DNA from: Clostridiales bacterium
Lineage (GTDB): Bacteria; Bacillota; Clostridia; Lachnospirales; Lachnospiraceae
NCBI GenBank assembly: GCA_022770525.1
Contig: JALEHN010000117.1
Span: forward strand, 1 to 38,937
DNA: 38,937 nucleotides
Reading direction: 5' to 3'
Of the stretch, positions 9,370-16,324 are shown piece after piece. The position numbers and the translations under genes were made by a program. Numbering within the stretch: position 1 is the first letter of the stretch; each line of letters starts with the position of its first letter. The notes under the pieces were generated by a model that was not told where the DNA came from, did no database searches, and saw only the letters and a program-made list of their open reading frames with translations.

Positions 9370-9414
9370 AAAACGGGCAATCACCTCAAAGATTGAGTGG
9401 GATTGCCCGTTTTG
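9370..9414 (+). terminator. Intrinsic terminator of the spoIIA operon
   Basis: A 13-bp perfect stem AAAACGGGCAATC (9370-9382) with GATTGCCCGTTTT (9401-9413), enclosing a small inner stem CTCAA-AGA-TTGAG. The T run at the end makes a good terminator. Confidence 0.85.
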
Positions 9415-9489
9415 TTATGTATATTTTATGAATAAACAGGAATCCTAAGGATGATGTGTGAGGCATGGCTATGAATAAGGATAGAATCT

Positions 9490-10119
9490 ATGGTAGTTGT
9501 ATATATTAAGGCGGACAGACATGTGGAAATTAAAAGTCCAAAGGTTTGTGTCGGTGATGTTTCTAAAATTTACTGCAGTAATCATTTGATGACAGAAACT
9601 GTTAAAGCGGTGGAGATATTTCATTTTAATATAGAAGAAAACGGTCAGAAGAAAACGGCATCTATTATGGCAGTGATTGCCGCAATTAATGAGCAGCTTA
9701 ATAACGAAGAAATCTGCATGATGAATATCGGAGAGAATGATTTTGTCATGAGTTTAAATTTTTCAGACCGGCAATCATCAAAAGCACCGTGGTATAAAGT
9801 TCTGCCGGTTGTGCTGATTACTTTTTTCGGGAGTATTTTTTCAATTATGACATACAACGAGGATGTAGATACAATGGGTGTATTTGAGAAAATTGCAGGT
9901 ATCGCAGGAACAGGGGATACAGGCGTGAAATTGATGGCTGTGTCTTATGCTGCAGGTATTGCTGCCGGTCTTATTATATTTTTCAATCATTTCGGAAGAA
10001 AAAAAATCACAGATGATCCGACGCCGATGGAAGTTGAAATGGAAAAATATGAGACGGATGTAGAAGACACGTGGATTAAAGAGTCTTCTAGAAAAGGAAA
10101 AAGCATAGATGTTCCTTAA
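9490..10119 (+). CDS. spoVAA: Stage V sporulation protein AA
   Basis: Forespore inner-membrane protein of the SpoVA complex, which moves Ca2+-dipicolinate into the developing spore and releases it during germination. The 209 residues match the family: a soluble N-terminal domain of about 95 residues beginning VYIKADRHVEI, then two hydrophobic segments (about 99-120 and 146-168), then an acidic tail. The ribosome site is ATAAGGAT shortly before the ATG. It overlaps spoVAB by 11 bases. Sigma-G control is expected from B. subtilis, but I could not find a clear sigma-G promoter in 9415-9489. Confidence 0.9.
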   Translation: MVVVYIKADRHVEIKSPKVCVGDVSKIYCSNHLMTETVKAVEIFHFNIEENGQKKTASIMAVIAAINEQLNNEEICMMNIGENDFVMSLNFSDRQSSKAPWYKVLPVVLITFFGSIFSIMTYNEDVDTMGVFEKIAGIAGTGDTGVKLMAVSYAAGIAAGLIIFFNHFGRKKITDDPTPMEVEMEKYETDVEDTWIKESSRKGKSIDVP

Positions 10120-10519
10120 ATATCTGACGGTACTTCTGGCGGGGTTCTCCGGAGGCATTCTTGTGTCGGCCGGTCTTTTTACACTGATGATTTCACTTGG
10201 AATTATTACGAGACTGGCACAAATTACAAAATCGGCACATTTATTGATTTTGTACGAGAATACCGTGATTTTTGGAACTGTTACCGGAATCCTTTTGTGG
10301 CTATATGAGCCTGTGCTTCATTTTGGAGCGGCTGGGAGTATGATCTGCGGCTTATTCTCCGGCGTTTATGTGGGCTGTCTGATTGGAGCTATAGCTGAGA
10401 TACTGGACGCATTTCCGATTTTTTTCAGGCGGCTTTCACTAAAAAATGGTGCACAGCTTGTGACAGCAGTACTGGCTGCAGGCAAATTTCTCGGAGTCAT
10501 CCTGCAGTTTTTAATGTGA
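10109..10519 (+). CDS. spoVAB: Stage V sporulation protein AB
   Basis: Small integral membrane protein (136 residues, four hydrophobic segments) of the SpoVA dipicolinate channel system. The family segments GFSGGILVSAGLFTLM and FSGVYVGCLIGAIAEILDAFPIF can be read directly; the latter is the most conserved part of SpoVAB. AAAGGAAA at 10093-10100 serves as ribosome site inside the end of spoVAA, so translation is coupled. spoVAC follows after 20 bases. Confidence 0.92.
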   Translation: MFLKYLTVLLAGFSGGILVSAGLFTLMISLGIITRLAQITKSAHLLILYENTVIFGTVTGILLWLYEPVLHFGAAGSMICGLFSGVYVGCLIGAIAEILDAFPIFFRRLSLKNGAQLVTAVLAAGKFLGVILQFLM

Positions 10520-10539
10520 AAATCTAAGGAGTGAAAACA

Positions 10540-11037
10540 ATGAATGATAACAATCATACTTTTACAGGAACTTCAGAAAAAATGAAACAGGCGAAGAAAA
10601 AGGCATATAATGCCTATGTAAAGCAGGTGACACCGTCACATAACTGTTTTCTGAATACACTCAATGCCTTCTTAAGCGGCGGACTCATATGTCTGTTTGG
10701 CCAGTGGCTGATTAATGTATTTGAAAACAAAGGTCATCCCCATGAAATTGCAGTTTCCTATGAAACTTTGGTACTGATTTTTATCAGTATACTTCTGACG
10801 GGATTTAATTTGGTGACACCTATTGTAAAAGTTGCAGGTGCAGGATATCTTGTTCCAATCACAGGTTTTGCCAACTCGGTTGCAGCATGTGCCATTGAGT
10901 ATAAAAAAGAAGGCCAGGTGTTTGGTGTCGGCAGTAAAATATTTACCATTGCCGGACCTGTCATTATTTACGGCATGGTCAGTTCGGCATTTTTCGGGCT
11001 GATCTACTATGTTCTCCTGATGACGGGCCTTGGCTAA
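10540..11037 (+). CDS. spoVAC: Stage V sporulation protein AC
   Basis: Membrane protein of 165 residues, in B. subtilis reported as a mechanosensitive channel component for dipicolinate release. It has a cytoplasmic N-terminus, PSHNCFLNTLNAFLSGGLICLFGQ, and a paralogous core (VAGAGYLVPITGFANSVAA) that it shares with SpoVAE in this window (FAGAGASVPLIGFGYTLWN). The ATG at 10540 is preceded by AAGGAG at 10526-10531; a GTG at 10531 overlaps that site. In most spore formers spoVAD follows directly; here the next gene is a transporter 630 bases away and spoVAD is displaced. A minus-strand lysine riboswitch points toward its 3' end. Confidence 0.94.
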   Translation: MNDNNHTFTGTSEKMKQAKKKAYNAYVKQVTPSHNCFLNTLNAFLSGGLICLFGQWLINVFENKGHPHEIAVSYETLVLIFISILLTGFNLVTPIVKVAGAGYLVPITGFANSVAACAIEYKKEGQVFGVGSKIFTIAGPVIIYGMVSSAFFGLIYYVLLMTGLG

Positions 11038-11114
11038 AAAAGAACGGCCCCTGGAAAAAAGCAGAATCAGTCGTTTAATTACAGGAAAACCTGTGGTTCA
11101 TCGGTTGACGGCCA

Positions 11115-11168
11115 GCAAAAAATATATATAAACAGACAGCGCAGGTAAGATAAGCCTGTGCCTGTCTG
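11115..11168 (-). terminator. Second hairpin with U-rich tail on the minus strand
   Basis: Minus-strand CAGACAGGCACAGG pairs with CCTGCGCTGTCTG with one bulge and a nine-base loop (11133-11168), followed by TTTATATATATTTTTT. It could stop RNA that reads through the riboswitch terminator before it reaches spoVAC. The tail is not a clean U run, so its strength is uncertain. Confidence 0.45.
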
Positions 11169-11209
11169 GAAGTGTTGTAAAACCGGGAGAGTCATAAAAC
11201 TTAATCAAG

Positions 11210-11248
11210 TAAAATAAAAACGCTATCAATGGGAAACCATCAATAGCG
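11210..11248 (-). terminator. Intrinsic terminator of the lysine riboswitch
   Basis: On the minus strand CGCTATTGATGG (11248-11237), loop TTTC, CCATTGATAGCG (11232-11221), then TTTTTATTTT. The 12-bp stem includes two G-U pairs. Its 5' arm contains the 3' strand of aptamer helix P1 (CTATTG, 11246-11241), so the two structures exclude each other. Confidence 0.8.
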
Positions 11249-11406
11249 CATCATGCGAACATGACAGTGGATATGTGCTGAACATATACACCAAGCAGAC
11301 TGTCAGCTGTGACAGCTTACTTTCGGCGGAGGACACATTCAATTAAAGTATCGAAAACAGCTTTTCTTTGCAGCTTTAATATACCTTGCCGTCCGCACCT
11401 CTATCA
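11241..11406 (-). ncRNA. Lysine riboswitch (L-box) aptamer, minus strand, with no downstream gene
   Basis: Reading the minus strand, the conserved blocks of the lysine aptamer occur in order: ATAGAGGTGCGG, AAGGTATA, CCGCCGAAAG, GCTTGGTGTATATG, CACTGTCATG and GCATGATGCGCTAT. Five helices around one junction can be drawn: P1 TGATAG/CTATTG, P2 GGAC/GTCC, P3 AAGC/GCTT with an inner CTGTC/GACAG, P4 ATATGT/ACATAT and P5 CATG-TTCG-CATG. This matches the layout of the B. subtilis lysC leader. It has its own promoter and terminator. The striking point is orientation: it faces away from the NhaC transporter and toward the 3' end of spoVAC, and no minus-strand gene lies within reach. It may yield a short regulatory RNA or antisense RNA. 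Confidence 0.85.
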
Positions 11407-11439
11407 TACAATATAAAATTCAAGATAACTATTAAATAA

Positions 11440-11468
11440 ATTCTAAAAGATTTTACGTTAAAAGTCAA
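11440..11468 (-). promoter_or_regulatory. Sigma-A promoter of the lysine riboswitch RNA
   Basis: On the minus strand TTGACT (11468-11463) and TAGAAT (11445-11440) are 17 bases apart. The predicted start, near 11433, leaves about 27 bases before helix P1, which is normal for a riboswitch leader. This indicates the aptamer is transcribed as its own unit. Confidence 0.7.
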
Positions 11469-11556
11469 GGATTAAAAAAAATTTGGGATTATTGCTTAAA
11501 AATTAACAAAAAAACTGGGAATAACTCACAAAGTTTGTCATTTTTGAAAAAAAGAG

Positions 11557-11586
11557 TTTACAAAGACTCAATAAGCCTGTTATAAT
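11557..11586 (+). promoter_or_regulatory. Sigma-A promoter for the NhaC-family gene
   Basis: TTTACA at 11557-11562 and TATAAT at 11581-11586 are 18 bases apart, leaving a leader of roughly 75 bases with no riboswitch. It is divergent from the riboswitch promoter, with about 90 bases between the -35 boxes. Confidence 0.75.
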
Positions 11587-11666
11587 GCCGACATACTCAA
11601 TTACAACTTAATATTTTAACCCAAGCTTGAAACGAAAAAATAAAAGGAAAAACGGAGGGGTTTTGC

Positions 11667-13241
11667 ATGGCATGGAATGCAGGTTTTTGGTCCATCGTAC
11701 CGCCGATCCTCGCGATCGCCTGTGCGCTGATAACCAAAGAAGTTATTTTTTCATTGATTCTGGGTGTACTTTCGGGTACAACAATTTACGCAGTCTTACA
11801 GGGGACAGGTGTCTTTGGGGTATTTGATCAGACAATTACTCTGATGGGCGGCAAAATTGCAGATAATATTTATATTATTCTGTTTTTGTGTCTGCTGGGT
11901 ATTCTTGTTACGCTGGTGGCTAAAGCCGGCGGATCAAAAGCCTATGGGGAATGGGCATCAAAGAAACTGAAAGGCAAAAGAAGTGCATCACTGGCCACAT
12001 CTGCGCTGGATCTGATGTTCTTCATCGATGACTATTTCAACTGTCTTACAGTTGGTACAGTTATGCGTCCGGTAACGGACAAGTTTAAAATATCCAGAGA
12101 AAAGCTTGCTTATCTTATCGACGCCACAGCGGCACCGGTTTGTATTATCGCGCCTATTTCCACATGGGCGGCATCTGTAATCTCAAATCTGCCGGCAAGC
12201 GCAGGCAACGGTATGACAGCTTTTATTTCTGCGATTCCTATGAATCTTTACGCAATTTTGACATTGATCATGGTTATTTCCATGGGTGCCAGAAAAGATG
12301 CGGATTTCGGTCCGATGGCAAAGGCACAGATCAATGCGGAGAAAGGTATCATCAATGCAGCCAATGGCGGCGCTGCTGAAGAGGAAATGAAAAAGCATGT
12401 GAAAGAGAATGCGACTGGTAAGGTGATTGACCTTGTTCTTCCAATCGTTGTTCTCATTGTAGCTGCTGTTGTTTCGATGCTTTATTTCGGCGGCCTTTTC
12501 ACAGGCGAAACAAGTACACTTTTTGACGCATTCGGTAATACAGACTCAGCAAAGGCACTGTCCATGGGCGGATTTGTAGCGCTTTTGTTTACATTTATTT
12601 TCTATATGCTGCGCAGAGTTTTAACTTTCAAAGAGTTTTTCGGCAGCATTAATGACGGTATTTCATCAATGGTTCCTGCATGTGCGATTCTTACAATGGC
12701 ATGGGCAATCGGTGGTGTCTGCCGTGACCTTTTAAATACAGGCGGTTATGTATCACATCTTGTAGAAACATCAGGTATTCCGGTACAGCTTCTGGCACCG
12801 ATCATCTTCCTGGTAGGATGTGCACTGTCATTTGCAACCGGTACGGCATGGGGAACATTCAGTATTCTCATTCCAATCGTTACAGACCTTTGTGCACAGG
12901 CAGCGCCTGAGCTTTTGATCACATGTCTGGCAGCAACACTGGCAGGTTCTGTATTCGGCGACCACTGTTCACCGATTTCAGATACGACGATTCTTGCATC
13001 GACCGGAGCGGCCTGTGACCATATCAGTCATGTAAAGACGCAGGTACCATATGCGCTTACTGTAGCAGCCTGCTGTTTCATTGGTTACATAGTTGCCGGA
13101 TTTACCGGAGCAACCGGCTATTCATTCAGCGTGATTGTCACACTGGCTGTATCTGTCGGACTTGAGGTTATTTTACTGATTGTATTGCCAAAGATGTTTG
13201 GTATGAAAAAGCTACGTGCAAAAGAAGTTTCAAATTCATAA
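11667..13241 (+). CDS. NhaC-family secondary transporter
   Basis: A 524-residue polytopic membrane protein of the NhaC ion transporter family, with about 12 hydrophobic segments. The family core SFATGTAWGTFSILIPI and FGDHCSPISDTTILASTGAACDH is intact. Known members include Na+/H+ antiporters, the malate/lactate antiporter MleN and the predicted lysine carrier LysW, which is often found under lysine riboswitch control. Sequence alone does not decide the substrate. The lysine aptamer next door makes lysine worth considering, but that element faces the other way. GGAGGGG lies six bases before the ATG. It sits between spoVAC and spoVAD with its own promoter and probable terminator, and so looks like an inserted independent unit. 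Confidence 0.88.
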   Translation: MAWNAGFWSIVPPILAIACALITKEVIFSLILGVLSGTTIYAVLQGTGVFGVFDQTITLMGGKIADNIYIILFLCLLGILVTLVAKAGGSKAYGEWASKKLKGKRSASLATSALDLMFFIDDYFNCLTVGTVMRPVTDKFKISREKLAYLIDATAAPVCIIAPISTWAASVISNLPASAGNGMTAFISAIPMNLYAILTLIMVISMGARKDADFGPMAKAQINAEKGIINAANGGAAEEEMKKHVKENATGKVIDLVLPIVVLIVAAVVSMLYFGGLFTGETSTLFDAFGNTDSAKALSMGGFVALLFTFIFYMLRRVLTFKEFFGSINDGISSMVPACAILTMAWAIGGVCRDLLNTGGYVSHLVETSGIPVQLLAPIIFLVGCALSFATGTAWGTFSILIPIVTDLCAQAAPELLITCLAATLAGSVFGDHCSPISDTTILASTGAACDHISHVKTQVPYALTVAACCFIGYIVAGFTGATGYSFSVIVTLAVSVGLEVILLIVLPKMFGMKKLRAKEVSNS

Positions 13242-13305
13242 GAAATGGCAGAATGAAAATTGGGTTTTAAGTTGTAAAAAGTGCTTATAGAAACAAATAA
13301 TAACA

Positions 13306-13352
13306 AACCGGTATGCCGTATCAGGGGAATCTGCGGTATACCGGTTCATTTT
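13306..13352 (+). terminator. Probable terminator of the NhaC gene
   Basis: AACCGGTATGCCG (13306-13318) and CGGTATACCGGTT (13334-13346) form a 13-bp stem with one G-U pair and a 15-base loop, followed by CATTTTA. The T run is imperfect. Confidence 0.6.
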
Positions 13353-13433
13353 ATGCCATCCGGCAGGTGTTGTCATAGAATTAAGGAACATGGGCATAAT
13401 GACCTTAAAACATATGTGATCATGGAGGTTGTT

Positions 13434-14462
13434 ATGTTAAAAAAAAGAGGCAGAAGTACAATTGTATTTGATCAGGGGCCGGTGATTTTGTCAGCTGCAA
13501 GTGTGGCAGGTCAAAAAGAAGGCGAGGGGCCTTTGGGAAGCGGTATTGACTTTATATCCGAAGACAGCTTTTTCGGGCAGAAAACCTGGGAGGCAGCGGA
13601 GAGTGAAATGCAGAAAAAGGCAGTTAAGCTTGCCATGAACAGAATCGGGGCCCATTCACAGGATATCGATTATCTGTTTGCCGGGGATTTGCTCAGCCAG
13701 CTGATGGCATCTTCTTTCGGACTTATGGATTTACAAATTCCAATGTTTGGACTGTATGGCGCATGTTCAACGATGGGAGAGGCATTGAGCCTTGGTGCTA
13801 TGGCCATAGACGGCGGCTTTGCTAAAAGGGCGATGGCTGTGACTTCAAGCCATTATGCCAGCGCTGAAAAAGAGTTCCGTTTTCCGTTAAATTATGGCAA
13901 TCAGAGACCGCTTTCCGCTACATGGACAGTGACGGGCAGTGCGGCAGTGATACTTGGTAAGCCTGAAAAAACAGCGGGCAGGACCGTTTGTATTCAGGCG
14001 GTGACAACCGGCTGTATTACAGATTTCGGTGTGAAGGATTCAATGAATATGGGTGCATGCATGGCACCGGCAGCAGCGGATACGCTGAGCCGTCATTTTA
14101 AGGATTTAAATGTCATGCCGGACGATTATGACTGGATATTTACGGGAGATCTCGGTATGGTGGGACAGAAAATCCTTATTGATCTGATGAAAAAAGAAGG
14201 ATATGATCTATCGGGAAAACACAGAGACTGCGGCATTGAAATCTACGATGCACAGACACAGGATACCCATGCCGGAGGCAGCGGATGCGGATGCAGCGCC
14301 TTAACCCTTGCGGCATATATTCTTCCGATGATGTTAAAGGGTGAGTGGAACAGAGTTTTGTTTATGCCAACCGGTGCGCTCCTTTCAACAACAAGCTTTC
14401 ATGAAGGAAAAACAGTACCGGGAACAGCCCATGCTGTTGTTCTTACAGCCGGTGCGGCTTGA
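13434..14462 (+). CDS. spoVAD: Stage V sporulation protein AD
   Basis: Thiolase-fold protein of 342 residues that binds dipicolinate on the outer face of the inner spore membrane and is needed for its uptake. Typical segments are GLYGACSTMGEALSLGAM, AVTSSHYASAEKEFRFPLNYG and DTHAGGSGCGCSALTLAAY. The ATG at 13434 has GGAGG at 13424-13428. The frame stays open upstream to 13281, but that part runs through the terminator hairpin and has no ribosome site, so it is not coding. It is cut off from spoVAC by the transporter and from spoVAE by two metabolic genes. I could not confirm a sigma-G promoter for this now separate gene. Confidence 0.95.
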   Translation: MLKKRGRSTIVFDQGPVILSAASVAGQKEGEGPLGSGIDFISEDSFFGQKTWEAAESEMQKKAVKLAMNRIGAHSQDIDYLFAGDLLSQLMASSFGLMDLQIPMFGLYGACSTMGEALSLGAMAIDGGFAKRAMAVTSSHYASAEKEFRFPLNYGNQRPLSATWTVTGSAAVILGKPEKTAGRTVCIQAVTTGCITDFGVKDSMNMGACMAPAAADTLSRHFKDLNVMPDDYDWIFTGDLGMVGQKILIDLMKKEGYDLSGKHRDCGIEIYDAQTQDTHAGGSGCGCSALTLAAYILPMMLKGEWNRVLFMPTGALLSTTSFHEGKTVPGTAHAVVLTAGAA

Positions 14463-14487
14463 TATATCAGAGCCGGTATGATATACT
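14459..14487 (+). promoter_or_regulatory. Sigma-A promoter for the aminopeptidase-aminotransferase pair
   Basis: TTGATA (14459-14464) and TATACT (14482-14487) are 17 bases apart. The -35 box overlaps the spoVAD stop codon. A vegetative promoter here argues that the next two genes are not part of the sporulation unit. Confidence 0.7.
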
Positions 14488-14521
14488 GACAAAGAAATAA
14501 AATTTTTTACAGAAGGTGAAT

Positions 14522-16309
14522 ATGATGATAAAGGATAGAATTGAAGCACTGCGCCGGCTGATGCGCCGTGAAGGTATGAATGCCTATGTGATTCCTACCA
14601 ATGATTTTCATTTATCCGAGTACACAGGAGATTATTTTAAAGAACGAAGATTCATGTCCGGATTTACCGGGTCTGCAGGCACCCTTGTTGTAACCCTTGA
14701 TGACGCGTGCCTCTGGACGGACGGACGTTATTACATTCAGGCTGCGGATCAGTTAAAGGGCAGCGGCATCCGGTTAATGAAGCAGGGAATGAAAGATGTT
14801 CCTGATATAGAATGTTACCTGTCAGATGTACTGAGTACCCATGATACCATCGGTTTTGACGGAAGGATGGCTGATGCCGGCTGGGGAATCCGTCTGGAAA
14901 AGAAAACATCCGATAAAGAAATATTGATCAAATGGGATAAAAACCTGGTGGACGAAATATGGACCGACAGGCCAAAGATGCCAAAAGATAAAGTATTTAT
15001 TCTGGATGAGAAGTATGCCGGCGTTTCTATGGCAGAAAAGGTTCAAAAACTCAGGAAAGCCATGGAAGAAAATCATGCGGATATCCACATTTTAACATCA
15101 CTGGAAGATATTGCATGGCTTTTTAACCTCAGAGGCCGTGATGTTAAAAATACGCCGGTATTTATGGCATATGTCATTCTTGAAAAAGATACAATCAACC
15201 TTTATATTGACGGTGATAAATTAGATGAGACGACAAACGCTTATTTGGCTAAAAACGGTGTCACAGTGAAACCGTATCATGAGGTTTACACAGATATCGC
15301 GGCGCTTGATGCCGGAAAAACTTCAATGATTGATCTTAGTAAAATCAATTATGCCATCTATAAAGGACTTCAGACAAAAACGGCTGTATGTCAGAATCCG
15401 ACACTGCTTATGAAAGCGGTGAAAAATGATGTTGAGATAGAAAATCTTTTCAAAGGGCATATTAAAGACGGTGTTGCCTTTACAAAGTTCATGTACTGGC
15501 TTAAGACAAATATCGGCAAAACAGAAATCACTGAAATCAGTGCAAGTGATTATCTTGCTTCATGCAGGGCCGCACAGGAAGGCTTTGTAGACTTAAGCTT
15601 TGATACAATCTGTGCCTATAATGCCAATGCAGCCATGATGCACTACAGCGCCACGCCTGAAAGTAATGCGGTACTTGCACCGGAAGGCTTTCTCCTTGTG
15701 GATTCCGGCGGTCAGTATTATGAAGGTACAACTGATATTACAAGAACAATGGCACTGGGACCAGTCAGCGATGTGATGAAAAAGCATTTTACAGCGGTAC
15801 TGCGCGGCATGTTAGGTCTTCAGAATGCCCGTTTCTTATACGGCTGCAAGGGCATTAATCTGGATATTCTTGCCAGAGGACCGATGTGGGATATGGGTAT
15901 TGATTATCAGTGCGGTACAGGTCACGGTGTCGGCTATATGTTAAGCGTTCATGAACCGCCGAACGGTTTCAGATGGAAAGTTGTACCTGAACGCAATGAC
16001 AGCTGTGTGCTTGAAGCGGGTATGGTAACAACTGACGAGCCGGGTATTTACCTTGAAGGAAGATATGGCATCCGTATTGAAAACGAGCTTGTGTGCAGAA
16101 AGGGCGAAGCCAATGAATACGGTCAGTTTATGTATTTTGAACCGCTGACATTTGCGCCGATCGACCTTGATGCCATTGATCCGGAAGAGCTGACAAAGAC
16201 AGATAAAAATCGGCTCAACAGTTATCATAAGCTTGTATATGATACCATTTCACCTTATCTGACGGATGATGAAGCGGCATGGCTTAAATTTTACACAAGA
16301 GCAATCTGA
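14522..16309 (+). CDS. Xaa-Pro aminopeptidase (M24B)
   Basis: A 595-residue metallopeptidase of the three-domain aminopeptidase P type that removes N-terminal residues preceding proline, probably in the cytoplasm as no signal peptide is visible. The C-terminal pita-bread domain has all five metal ligands: Asp394 (VDSGG), Asp405 (TTDITRT), His468 (GTGHGVGY), Glu506 (TTDEPGIY) and Glu520 (GIRIENE). The length is like eukaryotic XPNPEP1 and many clostridial homologues, longer than E. coli PepP. The start may be 14522 or 14525; AGAAGGTG precedes both. It is followed 15 bases later by the aminotransferase, forming a two-gene unit placed inside the spoVA cluster. Confidence 0.94.
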   Translation: MMIKDRIEALRRLMRREGMNAYVIPTNDFHLSEYTGDYFKERRFMSGFTGSAGTLVVTLDDACLWTDGRYYIQAADQLKGSGIRLMKQGMKDVPDIECYLSDVLSTHDTIGFDGRMADAGWGIRLEKKTSDKEILIKWDKNLVDEIWTDRPKMPKDKVFILDEKYAGVSMAEKVQKLRKAMEENHADIHILTSLEDIAWLFNLRGRDVKNTPVFMAYVILEKDTINLYIDGDKLDETTNAYLAKNGVTVKPYHEVYTDIAALDAGKTSMIDLSKINYAIYKGLQTKTAVCQNPTLLMKAVKNDVEIENLFKGHIKDGVAFTKFMYWLKTNIGKTEITEISASDYLASCRAAQEGFVDLSFDTICAYNANAAMMHYSATPESNAVLAPEGFLLVDSGGQYYEGTTDITRTMALGPVSDVMKKHFTAVLRGMLGLQNARFLYGCKGINLDILARGPMWDMGIDYQCGTGHGVGYMLSVHEPPNGFRWKVVPERNDSCVLEAGMVTTDEPGIYLEGRYGIRIENELVCRKGEANEYGQFMYFEPLTFAPIDLDAIDPEELTKTDKNRLNSYHKLVYDTISPYLTDDEAAWLKFYTRAI

Positions 16310-16324
16310 TAAAGTGAGGCACGA

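Larger units (their letters stand above)
11038..11666. other. 629-base intergenic region with a minus-strand riboswitch unit
   Basis: No protein gene is convincing on either strand. From left to right it holds a hairpin at 11133-11168 that would act only on the minus strand, a minus-strand terminator (11210-11248), a minus-strand lysine aptamer (11241-11406), a minus-strand promoter (11440-11468), an AT-rich stretch and the plus-strand nhaC promoter (11557-11586). There is no plus-strand terminator with a T run after spoVAC. A 38-codon minus-strand reading frame from about 11197 lacks a ribosome site. Confidence 0.8.

Noticed and set aside
9415-9489. Sigma-F or sigma-G promoter before spoVAA (GTATA near 9419)
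   Set aside because: With correct spacing the -10 region does not match either consensus well enough.
11081-11197. A 38-codon minus-strand reading frame downstream of the lysine riboswitch
   Set aside because: It has no ribosome site, crosses the second hairpin and shows no recognisable family, so it was not called as the missing riboswitch target. It remains a minor alternative.
11221-11406. Lysine riboswitch on the plus strand controlling the NhaC gene
   Set aside because: The conserved blocks (AGAGGTGC, CCGCCGAAAG) and the T run occur only on the minus strand; on the plus strand the hairpin is preceded by A residues.
13373-13401. Possible sigma-G promoter before spoVAD (TCATA, 17 bases, CATAATG)
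   Set aside because: Only a partial match to the -35 and -10 consensus; the degenerate motif is easily found by chance.
13281-13433. N-terminal extension of spoVAD
   Set aside because: The open frame runs through a terminator hairpin and lacks a ribosome site, while ATG 13434 has GGAGG and matches the family start.
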